Source: Mycoplasma collis ATCC 35278
Lineage (GTDB): Bacteria > Bacillota_I > Bacilli_A > Mycoplasmatales > Metamycoplasmataceae
DNA length: 64,000 bases
Direction: 5' to 3'
Assembly: GCF_000701825.1 (NCBI RefSeq)
Contig: NZ_JNJY01000001.1
Span: 1-64,000, forward strand
The notes under the pieces are model-generated. The model had not been told where the DNA came from. It saw only the letters and a program-made list of their open reading frames with translations, and did no database searches. Shown here in pieces: positions 1 to 11,305 of the stretch (position 1 is the first letter of the stretch; the number at the start of each line of letters is the position of its first letter). The position numbers were made by a program, and so were the translations under genes.

Positions 1-466
1 TCGTCAAAATAAAAGGTTTTGTTAACTGTTTTATCTTTTGGTAGAACATCACTTAAGTCTAATAAAGCTTTTCTTCCGGATTTACTATCTGAATGCAGCT
101 GTTTAAAGGTATATCTCGCACCTTTTGGAAGTTTAGAAGTTCAATCACTAATTTTCCATCTGTTCCAACGGTTAAATCTTCTATTAAGTGTGCATTTCCA
201 TGCTCATCTTCAAACACAGCAGTTACATTTTTACCTGCTAATTCAGGTGTTAACTCTAGAGATAATTTTCCTCCGTTGTCATGATCGTTAGAAAATTTAA
301 CTTTTGGTTTAATTGCATCAGGTAAAGCGTGATAATTATATCTTTCTAAGAACAAAGGTATACTAGCACTTGAAACACCTAGCGCACCAACTAAGAATGC
401 TAATAAAGCAATTATTCTTTTCTTTTTAGATCTTTTTTCTTCGTCTTGTCTGTTATTATTTGCCAT
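1..466 (-). pseudogene. Frameshifted, partial membrane-anchored surface protein
   Basis: The start ATG at 466 follows a GAGG ribosome site. The product begins with a lysine/arginine-rich stretch and one hydrophobic segment (about residues 20-38, uncleaved anchor or signal), then a beta-rich ectodomain with the pattern 'ELTPELAGKNVTAVFEDEHG'. That style recurs in modular mycoplasma surface proteins (compare DUF1410-type modules); this is an inference from style. The reading frame stops at a TAG (59-61) after 135 residues. A second frame, open from about position 140 to the window edge, reads as a convincing continuation (TSKLPKGARYTFKQL, then ALLDLSDVLPKDKTVNK). One missing base near 139-141 would join them. 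So this is a truncated allele, a phase-variable gene or a sequencing error. The gene runs off the left edge. Confidence 0.6.
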
Positions 467-563
467 AATAAAATAACCTCGATTTTTTGTTTTTTTTATA
501 AAAATAAAAAACATCTTAACATTTTTAGAATTTAAAGATAACTTTTTATAATATTTTTTTTAT

Positions 564-600
564 ATTATAAAACAAGATATGCTTTTTTTTTTTTTTTTTT
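564..600 (-). promoter_or_regulatory. Candidate promoter with poly-A18 tract for the surface protein
   Basis: On the minus strand a perfect TATAAT (569-564) lies 13 nt downstream of an uninterrupted run of 18 A (T on +, 583-600), so the -35 position falls inside the homopolymer. Slippage of such tracts near promoters switches surface lipoproteins in some mycoplasmas (for example vlp of M. hyorhinis). Switching here is an inference. Confidence 0.45.
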
Positions 601-696
601 AAAAAAATGCAAAAAACTAGCTAATTTAAAGGGTAAATGAGCTAAAAATTTAAAAAAAAGAAAAAAATAAATTTTTAGTTTTTTTTAATTAAATTT

Positions 697-733
697 TTAA
701 AAAACACTATTGATTAATTTAAAAATCAACAGT
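697..733 (-). terminator. Rho-independent terminator after the HNH-like gene
   Basis: The minus-strand RNA folds as a 10-bp stem (724-733 with 706-715, one G-U pair), followed directly by a U-rich run (697-704). It sits 8 nt past the stop at 742. Confidence 0.65.
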
Positions 734-741
734 ATTTAAAA

Positions 742-2283
742 TTAAAATCCTCAATAATTAATTAAATTCTTTTTTTCATTTTTGTATTTTTCAAGTTTTG
801 CTTCATAATCTTTTGCATTTTCTTTGGGCTTTCTATTATAAATATACCCTAGTAAAAAAACAATTTGATTTTTAAGTTTTTTAAATCTTAAATTGTAAAA
901 ATCATCAAAATTTTTGATATTTCCATTTTCACAAATTTCTTTATTTAAAAAATAATGATATTTAAAATTTTCATTTATTCATTTTTGTGAATTACAAAAT
1001 TTTTTTAATTCTTTTTCACCTTTTTTTAAATTTATTTTTTTGGGCATTAATGCTAAATTAGGTAAAGACAAACGTTTTCAATATTTGTTTCAAAATTTTG
1101 TAACTTCTTCAGTATTGGTATCATTGTTAAGAATTGTCTTTTTTTCTTTTTCAAAAAGTGATTTAGCTACTAAATGATCAACATGATATTCACTTGCAAC
1201 ATCTTTAATATGTAATGGAATTCATTTACGATTTAATAAATATAAAATTTCATATGTAGAATGATGATAATAATATTCTGAATCAATTACTTCTTCACTT
1301 TTGTTCTTATTTTTAAAAAGAAAATAATTATTAGGTATATTTATAATATTTTCAATCAAACTAACATTATATATTTTTAAAAATGAAAAGCCATTTATAA
1401 ATTCTAAAAATGTTTCTTCTCTTTTATCGTTAAATTCAATATAATTTTTAATTTGTTCAACTAAATAAATTATAAGATTTTTATTATTTAAATCCCTATT
1501 TTTTCGATATCTTTTTGTTGTGTTTAAATTAAAAATATCCAAAATTAAACTTCTTGTAAAAAAACAAATTAAGCCTAATTTATCATCTACAGTTAAAATA
1601 ATATTTTTATAATGTTTATGATATATATAATAAATCATAACTAAAATGATTGAATAAGTTTTTCGATCATCGATATAAATATCGATATTTATTGAAGCTG
1701 TTTTAAATAATTCATTTATTTTTCAAAATGAAAATAATAAAGATTTAAAATTTATTTTTGTATCATTATCATTATTTTTTGAATTAATAAAAAATAAATT
1801 AATAAATTCTTCAATAATTTTTTTTCAACTTTCAATTTCATTTTCTCTTTTTTCTTTTTTTAATTGATTTTCAATTTCTTTTAATACATTATTAATTTCA
1901 TTCTTATTTAAATTAAATTCTTGTTTTTCAAAAATCATATTTTTTATTAAAATAGGATTTTCTTCTTTAAGTTTTAGATAATTTTCGTTTAAATCCAAGT
2001 TTTTTTTGTTTAAATTTAGATTATTTTTTGTTAACTTTTTTATTTTTACATTTTTAAAATAAACAATAAAAAATATAATAAATGTAAAAATAAAACTAAA
2101 ACTAAAACATATAAACAAAATTGAGATATTGAAAAAATTATTTTTTAATATTTCAAAATAACGTGTTAAAAAATTAAAATTATTAAACGAAAACAAAAGT
2201 AAAAAAGGTTGTAAAACAAAAATAGTTGAAAAAATTAAAATAAATAATAAGAATCAAAAAATAATTTTAATAATTTTTTTCAT
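742..2283 (-). CDS. Membrane-anchored protein with C-terminal HNH/DUF1524-like nuclease motif
   Basis: The start at 2283 follows a strong site (AAAGGTGG). The 513-residue product has two N-terminal membrane segments (about residues 5-31 and 45-70) and a charged, Asn/Lys/Leu-rich coiled coil (about 75-150). A long lysine-rich helical region follows, and the C-terminal domain contains YHVDHLVAKSLF (Asp369-His370) and LPNLALMPKKINLKKGEK (Asn409). An Asp-His dyad followed by 'NLxLxPxxxNxxKG' is the layout of HNH nucleases of the DUF1524 kind, found in GmrSD-type restriction enzymes. Seen: the motif order and membrane anchors. Inferred: nuclease activity at the membrane, either on incoming DNA or for nutrient scavenging. 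No DUF262 partner is present. Several TGA codons are read as Trp. Its own terminator follows, so it is monocistronic, divergent from the lyase gene. Confidence 0.6.
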
Positions 2284-2420
2284 ATCCACCTTTAAAAATA
2301 TTTTTAAGTAATATATATTATATTTAAATATAGAAAAATCAAAATATTCTTATTTTAAAAAATGATAAAATAAATAAAAAAAATATTAAATTCCAAAATT
2401 GAAAGTTAAAAATAAAAAAA

Positions 2421-5031
2421 ATGAAAACAAAAAAAATATACTTATCTTTATCACTAAATTCTATAGCTTTTTTTTCTTCTTTTTTTATAGCTTGTCAAAA
2501 TAAAGAAATAAAAAAAAATAATGAAAGTGATTTAAATAAACAAAGAAAAGAAATAAAACAAGAAAATAATGATCAAAAAATAAATTTTAATTCATTACAT
2601 AATAATTTTTTAAAAAATTTTAATTTAGAATTTTTAATTCAGCCTGAAATTAATATTAAAACACAAGAAAATTATGTAAATAAAGCCGAAGAAATAATAA
2701 ATTTTTATAAAGAAAATAAAATTAGCGATAGTGCTTTTGTTAATATTTTTTATGCTTTAACAAAAAATAAAATAAAAAGCAATGACTTAATTTGATATAA
2801 AGAAAATAATAATATCATTAGTGTTGAAGATAAAAAACAAAGTGGAAAAATATTTTCTATTTTTTCACAACTTAGAGATATTTTTCCAGAGTTATTACCA
2901 CTTGCTATAGCATATCAGGTTAATGTTAAAAATAACAAACTTTATAAAAATTCTGAATTAAAAAAACTTATAAATGAAATAATGGAAGATTTTTCTACAA
3001 ATTATTATCACGAAAATCAACAACAACATATAAATTGATGACATTATGAAATCGGAATGCCTAAAGCATTATTAAAATTCATTATTTCTTTAAAAGACAT
3101 TTTTGATATTAGTCAATATCAAAAATGAATTAAGCCTATTGATTATTTTGTGCCAAATGTAAGATATGGAGGTGAATCAAGTAAAACCATCTTACCTTCA
3201 AGGTTGCAAACAGGCGCTAATTTAGTTGATAATGTAATTGTTTCAGTTACTAAAAGTGTAATTTTAAAAAATGAAGTTTTATTAAAAGATAGCATTTTAG
3301 CTTTATATGATAGTTTATTAAAAGATTATGTAATTTCAGGTGATGGGTTTTATGAAGATGGCTCATTTATTCAACATGATAATGTTCCATATATAGGTTC
3401 TTATGGCGAAGTATTATTTAATGGCTTTGCTAGTTTATTTACTTATTTAAAATCTAGTTCTTTAGACTTAGCTAAAAACGAAAAAATTGAAAATCTTTAT
3501 AAATTTATTGAGAAATCAGTAATGCCATTTATGTTTGCAGGTTCAATTAGTGATGGTCTTAGCGGAAGAGCCATTGTTAGAGAAGGACATAGCGATAAGA
3601 AAAAAGGTTTAAATATTTTATCTTACTTAACTGTTTTTATGGATAATGCTCCAGAAAAATATAAATTAAATTTAGTTAACTTTTTAAAAGAACAATTAAA
3701 ACATTGAAAAAGTATAGATTTATTAATCGATGATTTAAAAAAATATAAAATCAATAGCGCTTTTTCACAAAATATTATAGATTTTTATAACCAAAATTTA
3801 GGTAATAATATTGAAAAAGAAAAAGAAATAAATAATATTATTTTCACTAAAAACCAAGATCGATATGTTTGAAAAACTAATTATTTTATGTTTAATATAA
3901 ATTTACATAGTAAGAAAATAGCTTTTTTCGAAGCTTTACTTGGTGAAAATTTAGAAGCTTATTATCACAATGATGGTTCAACACTACTTCATACAAAAAA
4001 TAATTTATATCCTTATGATAATGATTATTGAGCAATAATTGATTTTGATAAAATTCCTGGAATTAGTTCTATTGAAAATGAAGAATTTAACCAATTATAT
4101 AGTTATGAGTTTCCTAAAAATAAAAAATTAGCTGAATTAAATGAAACAGAAAAACAAAACTTTGAAAAGTTTAAATTTTTGTTAAAAGAAAAACAAAAAA
4201 ATATTGAAAAGAAAATTAAAAATGATGAAAGTTATAATAATGGAATTAAAATAAATAACATAGGTTTTATAAAGGCTTTTGTTAAAAATTTTAGTTTTCA
4301 ATTAGAAACTACAAAAACTTATTTTATGATTGATAACCAAATAATAATTGTTGGTAATATAAAAAATAATTCACAAAAAAATGCTAAAACTGTTATAGCT
4401 AATCATTTAACTAAAAAATGCTTTTATAAAAGATGAAATTTTTATAGAAAATAATAAAAAAGATTTATATAGATTTTTAGATTCAACAAATAATGAATCT
4501 ATTGGTTATATTTTGTTAGATGATAAAAGCCAACATAAAGTAAAAAATGAAAAAGTCGAAAAATATCCATTTGTTTCTAACATAAATCGTTTAAATACAA
4601 ATAAAATTGAAAAAATTTCAGCTAATTTTCATTCACTAATATTAAATAATGATAAAAATAAAAATTTTGCATATTCAATCATTCCTAATTTTGAACAAGA
4701 TAAAAAAAATCAATACGTTAATGTATTAAAAAACTTTAAAATTTTAGAAAATAATGAAAATTATATTTTAACCAAATATTTTGACTTTAAATCTAATGAT
4801 AATTTATTTTTTATATCTAACTTTAGTTTAAATAAAGATATTGAAACAAAAAAAGAAAAAATTTATATTAAAGATTTAAATTTAAATATTTCAATCCCTT
4901 TTGCTCACAGCGCTATTATTAAACAAGAAAATAATTCAAATAAAATAGAAATAATTTATTCTTCCGATTTAAATAAACAAGAAAAAAAATTAGAAATAGA
5001 CACTAATATTAAAGAAATCGATTTAAGTTAA
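2421..5031 (+). CDS. Polysaccharide lyase family 8 (hyaluronate-lyase-like) lipoprotein, frameshifted
   Basis: This is a surface lipoprotein with a lysine-rich start and hydrophobic signal ending in FFIAC (lipobox Cys about residue 25). The mature part matches PL8 lyases that cleave hyaluronan or chondroitin by elimination. It has the aromatic patch NWWHYEIG (205-212), QTGAN with Asn267, and DGSFIQHDNVPYIGSYG with His319 and Tyr328. The nine-residue His-Tyr spacing is the same as in the streptococcal enzyme. 'ALLGENLEAYYHNDGSTLL' and 'NDYWAIIDFDKIPG' follow as in the family's beta-sandwich part. The frame shifts at an A6 run (4413-4418). With five A the two open halves join (..TKNAFIKDEIFIENN..) into about 869 residues; as written, translation ends about 13 codons later. 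Catalytic residues lie before the break, so a truncated product could keep its alpha-domain. NagA downstream could handle amino-sugar products, but no unsaturated glucuronyl hydrolase is visible here. Confidence 0.8.
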
Positions 5032-5210
5032 GAAAGATTTTTTAATATATTTTTTATTTTAATAAAATTTAAAATAATTTTAATGAATTTTAAAAAATTT
5101 AAAACTAATTAAATATTAAAAAAAATATGAAAATTATTCATAAAATTAAGTTGTTAAAATTAATTTTAATTTATAATTTTTAATTATATTATTTTAAATA
5201 AAGGTAAATT

Positions 5211-6461
5211 ATGAAAGATAAAAAAAACTTTTTAATAGAGTTAAAAGAAAGAAATATTTTAAACAATATTTCAAATGAAGGTAAATTTTTAAATTCAAAA
5301 ATTGATGATAAAATATATGCTGGTTTTGATCCTACAGCTATAAGTTTACATTTAGGTAATTATATTCAAATCGCAACTTTAAAAAGATTTCAAAAAAATG
5401 GGATTAAAGTTATAGCAATAGTAGGTGGGGCTACCGGTTTAATAGGTGATCCTTCTTTTAAAAATTCTGAAAGAATGATGTTAGATAATGAAATGCTTAT
5501 CAAAAACAAAAACGCCATTGTTAAACAACTTAAAAACTTTGGACTAGAAGTTTTTGATAATTATGAAATTTATAAAAATATGAATGTTATAGATTTTTTA
5601 AGAGATGTTGGAAAAAACATAAATATAGCTTATATGTTAGCTAAAGAATCAATTATAACAAGAATTGAAAAAGGTTTATCCTTTACAGAATTTACATATC
5701 AACTAATTCAAGCTTGGGACTTTAAATATTTATATTCTAATTTTGATGTTAAAGGACAATTAGGTGGCTCTGATCAATGAGGAAACATTACATCTGGAAT
5801 TGAAATGATTAAAAAAGTTCATGGTGAAGATTCGAATAGTTTTGCAATAACAACTAATTTATTAACAGATAAAAATAATGTTAAATTTGGCAAATCAACA
5901 GGTGGCGGTTCGCTTTGATTAGATCCAAATTTGACTTCTCCATATGTACTTTATCAATTTTTAATTAATCAAGAAGATATGGAAGTTGAAAAATTATTAA
6001 AATATTTAACCTTTTTAGATTTAGAAAAAATCAAAAATATTATGGATGAACATAATAAAGAAAGCTTCAAAAAAATAGCTCAAAAAGCACTAGCATATGA
6101 AGTGATTAAAGATATTCATGGCTTAGAACATGTAAAAAACGCTATAAAAATAAGTGATATATTATTTAATAATGAAGATTTTTCATTTCTTACAACTTCT
6201 GATTTAGGGCAATTAGAAAAAGCTATCCCCACATTTATTGCTAGCTATGAAGAAAATTTACCAGATTTTTTAATTAAAAATAAAATTGTGTTATCTAAAC
6301 GAGAAATGCGCGAATTTATTGCTAAAAAAGCATTAAAAATTAATAATTTTATTATTGAAGATGAAAATACTATATTATTAGATAAGAATAAGTTTGATGG
6401 TAAATTTTCACTATTAAAAAAAGGAAAGAAAAATTATTATCTTATTAAATTTTTAAATTAA
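5211..6461 (+). CDS. tyrS: Tyrosyl-tRNA synthetase
   Basis: Class I synthetase charging tRNA-Tyr in the cytosol, 416 residues, usual length. The HIGH-type signature is SLHLGN (about residues 45-50) in the TyrRS context YAGFDPTA, followed by GGATGLIGDP. GGSDQWGN (about 187) binds tyrosine, and KFGKSTGG (from about 225) is the KMSKS-equivalent loop. The C-terminal S4-like RNA-binding region (LSKREMREFIAKKALKIN) is complete. The start ATG follows AAAGG. An internal TGA encodes the Trp of SDQWGN, strong support for genetic code 4. First gene of a same-strand run with ptsI, pepF and nagA. No T-box-like leader is seen upstream. Confidence 0.96.
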
Positions 6462-6478
6462 ATTACTAAGGAGAAAAT

Positions 6479-8197
6479 ATGAATAAAAAATTAAATGGAA
6501 TTGCTGCTTCAAACGGAATTGCTATTGCTAACGTTTATAAAATTGATAATCAACCTTTAATAATTGAAGATTATCTTATCGATGATGTTCAAAGAGAAAT
6601 TTTGCTTTTTCAACAAGCACAAAAAGATTCAATTATTCAAATTGAGAAAATTAAAGATATAGCTGCAAAATCATTAAATGAAGAAGAACTGGATGTTTTA
6701 AATTCTCATATTTTAATTGCAAATGATCCTGCTATTTTCGATCAGATCAAAGAATTAATTGAAACTAATAAATTTAATGGTCCAAAAGCTATAAATCAAG
6801 TTAAAGAAAGTTATGTTGAAATTTTTTCTTCAATGGATGATGAATATATGCGTGAAAGAGCCGCTGATGTTAAAGATGTTTATGAAAGAATAATTAAAAA
6901 CTTTTTAAAAATTCCAATTGCTGATTTATCCGCTATTGATAAAGAAGTTATTATTGTAGCTGATGATCTAACACCTTCTGAAACAGCTCAATTAAATAAA
7001 AAATATGTAAAAGGATTTTTAACTAATATCGGAGGAAGAACTTCTCATTCAGCTATTATGGCAAGAACTTTAGAAATACCTGCCATTTTAGGTTTGAAAA
7101 ACATTACTGAAATTGTTAATAATGATGATGTAGTTGCAATAAATGGTAATAGCGGACAATTAATCATAAATCCTTCTAAAGAAGAAATTCATTTATTTGA
7201 ACAAGAGTATTTAAAATATATTGAATATAAAAAACAATTAAAACAATTTGCATCAAAACCTTCAATTACAAAAGATGGAAGACAAATTATAATAGCATCT
7301 AATATTGGTTCTCCAGTAGATGTTACTAACGCTATTAAAGTTGGTTCAGAAGCTATTGGTTTATTTAGAAGTGAATTTTTATATATGGATTCAGAAAATT
7401 GACCAAACGAAGAAGAACAATTTAATGCCTATAAACAAGTAATTGAAAAAATGTCACCTAAACAAGTTGTTATTAGAACTTTAGACATTGGGGGAGATAA
7501 AACCTTAAAATACTTCAAATTCCCTGAAGAAATGAACCCATTTTTAGGATATAGAGCAATAAGGATGTCTTTAGATATGGTTGAAAGCTTTAGAGTTCAA
7601 TTAAGAGCTTTAATTAGAGCTTCTGTTTATGGGAATTTAGCTATTATGTTTCCTATGATTTCTACAATTAACGAATTTAAACAAGCTAAAGCTATTTTTG
7701 ACCAAGAAAAGGCAAAATTAGTTGCTCAAGGACTAGAATTAAAAAATAAAATTGAAGTTGGGATGATGGTGGAAACACCAGCTGCTGCTGTTTTAACTGA
7801 ACAATTTTGTCATTATGCAGATTTTGTATCAATAGGAACAAATGATTTAATGCAATATTCAATGGCTGCTGATCGTATGAATGAAAAAGTTTCTTATTTA
7901 TATCAACCTTTAAATCCTTCAATATTAAGATTAATAAAAATGACAATTGACGGGGCTCATAAAGCTGGTAAATGAGTTGGTATGTGTGGTGAAATGGCTG
8001 GGGATATGAATGCTATTCCATTACTTTTAGGAATGAAATTAGATGAATTTTCAATGTCATCCTCAAGTGTTTTAGAAGCTAGAAAATTAATTTCAGAAAT
8101 TAATTTTAGCGATGCACATAAATTAATGCATAAAGCTCTTCATATGGAAAGTCAAGAACAAGTAGAACAATTATTGAAAGAATTTTTCAAAAAATAA
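6479..8197 (+). CDS. ptsI: PTS enzyme I (phosphoenolpyruvate-protein phosphotransferase)
   Basis: The enzyme takes phosphate from PEP and passes it to HPr to drive sugar uptake. The 572 residues match the family. The phospho-histidine motif is [12 protein letters not shown] with His190. The PEP-binding barrel carries [18 protein letters not shown], the [10 protein letters not shown] stretch, [16 protein letters not shown] and the catalytic Cys503 in MCGEMAGD. The start follows AAGGAGAAAAT. The stop (8195-8197) directly abuts the ATG of pepF with no separate ribosome site, so pepF is probably translationally coupled. Its presence implies sugar PTS permeases elsewhere in the genome. Confidence 0.96.
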
Positions 8198-10009
8198 ATG
8201 CGTTTTTATAAAAAATACGAAAATATACCAAGTAAATATAAATTTGATTTAGAAAGTTTATTAAAAAATTCAATTGAACAAGAAATTGAATTTTTTATTA
8301 TTCAAAAAAAGCGGATTTTAAACTGAAAAGAAACAAAATATGATAATCCTGAAAATTATTTAAAATATCTAAAAATTGAGCAAGAAAATGATTTGATTTT
8401 TAATCGAATTTATAATTATTTAACTAATAAATTAAGCTTAAATTTAATTGATTCTAAAATTAATAAATTAATAGCAAATTTAGAGAATGAGCTGAATTTT
8501 ATTTATGAAAAAAATGGTTCAGAATTAAATAGGCAAAATAAATATTTTGCTAAATTAAAAAAATGAGCTAAATTAGAAATTTTTCAAAATTATAAAAAAT
8601 ATTTTGAAGAAATTTTTCAAGCTCAAAAATATCGATTAGAAGAAAAAATTGAAAATTTTATTATTAAGAATGAAAAAAGTGAAATCAATTTAGAAAACTA
8701 TTTTGAAATTTTAGTAAATTCTGAATTAGATTATGGCTATTTTATAAAAAATAACAAAAAAATTAAAATCACTGAAAATAATTTTAATTTTTTGATGTCA
8801 TCTAAAGATGAGAAACAAAGAAAAGAAATATTTTATACATATTATAAAAATAAATATAAGCACAAAGAACTAATGGCGAAATTTTTAATTGATCATTTTA
8901 ATAAAACTGCTAATTTTGCTAAAATTAGAAATTTTAACTCTAGCGTTGAATCAATGCTTATTGATGATAAAATTGATAGTAAAATTTTAGAAAATTTATT
9001 TCAAACTATTTCTCAAAAGAAAAATATAATAAGTAAAATAAAAAAATATAATAATCTTTTTTTCAAGAAAAAATACGGCTTTAAACCTAAAATTTATGAT
9101 AATTGACTAGAGTTGATTAATATTAAACAAAAATATACCATCGAACAAGCACAAGAAATTATTCTAAAAGCTTTAAGTGTCATGGGTGATGAATATTTAG
9201 AAATAATTAAAAAAGCTTTTAATGAAAATTGAATTGATTATTTTTCCGCTGAAAATAAAGTTTCTGGCGCTTATACAATAAGTAATAGTTATGGACTTGA
9301 TAAAATTTATATTTTAATGAACTGAGATTATACAATTGATTCTGTTTTTACTTTAGTACATGAATTAGGACATGCATTACATAATTATTATGTAAATAAA
9401 TATCAAGAGATTCAGAATTCTGAATTTTCAATTTTTATAGCTGAAGTTGCCTCCACTTTTAATGAATTATTATTGCTAGATTATTTAATTAATACTAATA
9501 AAAATAAAAAGCTAAAATTTCAAATGATATCAAAATATATTGAAAATTTTACAGATATTGTTTATCATTCAACATTTTTATCTAATTATGAATACGACTT
9601 ATTTAATATTTTAGATAAAGGGCAAACTTTATCAAGTTTTGATGAGTTGGTCGAAATTTATCAAAAAAATGAACAAAAGTTTTTTTCAAAAAAATCTAAG
9701 CATAAAGAAAATTATATTCATTCAGTTGATGTGCCACATTATTATGCTGATTTTTATTTATGTAAATATGCTTTTGGTTTTTTGATTGCAAATTATTTTT
9801 TTGAAAAATATCAAGAAGATAAAAATATTAATAATTATATTGAAAGTTTTTTAAAATTAGGCGGAAGCAAGTGGACTTTAGATATTTTAACTAAAGCAAA
9901 AATCGATCTAACAAAAAGCGATTTATATGAATTAGCATTTAAAAAATTAAATTCATACTTAAATGAATTTATAAAATTAGGAAAAGAAATATTTAATAAA
10001 AAAGGATAA
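8198..10009 (+). CDS. pepF: M3-family oligoendopeptidase F
   Basis: Zinc metallopeptidase that trims short peptides in the cytosol, which suits an organism dependent on imported peptides. The 603 residues match the PepF family. The zinc site is HELGHALHNYY (His388, Glu389, His392), with the downstream Glu in FIAEVASTFNELLL as third ligand. NKVSGAYTIS precedes it and HSVDVPHYYADFYLCKYAFG follows, both characteristic of PepF. The ATG begins on the base after the ptsI stop, without its own Shine-Dalgarno. Several in-frame TGA codons encode Trp. Confidence 0.92.
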
Positions 10010-10011
10010 TA

Positions 10012-11148
10012 ATGATTTTTAAGAATGCTTTAATAACAACTAAAGATCAACAATTTTTAGGTTATCTTGAAATAAATGAAAATGGAAAAATTTTAAATAT
10101 TAAAAAAGGAACTACCAGTAAAAAGGGCATTGATTGTCAGAAAAATATTTTAATGCCTGCATTTATCGATTCTCACACACATGGGGGATATGGATTCGAT
10201 TTTCAATCTATGTTGGAAAATGATTGAGAAAAAAAATTTGAAAAATATCTTGAAAAATTACACAAACTAGAAGGTGTAGTAGCCGTTAATGCTACAACTG
10301 TAACAGATAAATGAGAAAATATTCAAAAAATAGCCGATAATTTATCTAATTATAAAAACTTATCTTTATTAAGTTGGTATTTAGAAGGACCTTTTATTTC
10401 AAAAGAAAAAAAAGGCGCTCACAATGATAAATTTATTATTCCAATAAGTGATGAAAAATTAAATTTATTAACTAAATTAAAAAATATCAAACCTATAGTT
10501 GCTATTGCTCCAGAAAATAATGATTTTGAGCTGATAAAAAAATATAATGACAAGTTATTTTTTACCATTGGACATTCTAATTGTTATGATTTTTCAAAAA
10601 AATACAATTTAAATAGTTTTCATTTTTTTACTCATTTTTATAATGGTTGTTCATCATTCGATCATAGACAAGAATCTTTAGTAAATACAATTTTAAATAA
10701 TAAATTAGCAAAAAATTTTTTGGTAGAATTAATAAGCGATTCGCTTCATACATCTAAAGAAATTATTAATTTTACATATAAAAATATTGATAAAAATAAT
10801 TTAATAATTATTTCAGATTCTTTATCACCTAAAGGTTTAGTTGATGGCGAATATTTATTAGGTGAATTAGAAATAATTAAAAAAGAGAATATTTTTTATT
10901 TAAAAAATTTAAAAAATATCGCTGGTAGCGGAATGCCCTATAATAAAATATTAAATATTTTTCATAAAACAACAAAATGTTCTTGAAATGAAATTGTTTT
11001 ATTTTCATCTTATAATATTGCTAAAAAAATAAAGAAAACTAAGCAATTTGGCACAATAAAGGTTAATCAAAAAGCAAATATTGTTGTAATTGATGAAAAT
11101 TTCAATGTAAAATATAGTTTTATAAAAAATAAATTGTATCAAAATTAA
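10012..11148 (+). CDS. nagA: N-acetylglucosamine-6-phosphate deacetylase
   Basis: Amidohydrolase-fold enzyme removing acetate from GlcNAc-6-P on the way to glycolysis. The 378 residues are normal. Metal and substrate motifs are present: FIDSHTHGGYGFDF (His55, His57), YLEGPFIS with KKGAHN, IGHSN, THFYNGCSSFDHR, and a catalytic Asp in IISDSLSP. The substrate-loop segment usually written 'ISDGIH' reads ELISDSLHT here. The start is 3 nt past the pepF stop, within the same operon as ptsI, consistent with PTS-imported amino sugar. GlcNAc could also come from the upstream lyase substrate, though that link is inference. NagB is not in the window. Confidence 0.9.
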
Positions 11149-11305
11149 ATAAAATACCTTAACTGCTTGGAATTATCATCAATGTCTTTTTAAAATAAAT
11201 TTTTAAATAAAATATTTTTCCCATTTTTTATTTTTTTTTATTATTTTTTTAAAAAATAAACATATATTAATATATAAAAATATTAAAAAAATATAAAGGG
11301 AATAT

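Noticed and set aside
19..291. Plus-strand ORFs opposite the surface protein gene
   Set aside because: They run antisense to the coding frame with its ribosome site, and have no start signals or protein-like composition of their own.
2421..5031. GH84 hyaluronidase (NagH type)
   Set aside because: The NWW, QTGAN and SFIQHDNVPY motifs are those of PL8 lyases, not of GH84.
5032..5210. T-box riboswitch before tyrS
   Set aside because: Only AT-rich sequence; no specifier loop, no TGG-containing antiterminator bulge and no terminator.
6479..8197. Many in-frame TGA codons as evidence of pseudogenes
   Set aside because: They fall at conserved Trp positions in tyrS, ptsI, polC, infB, map and others, so UGA is Trp and the genes are intact.
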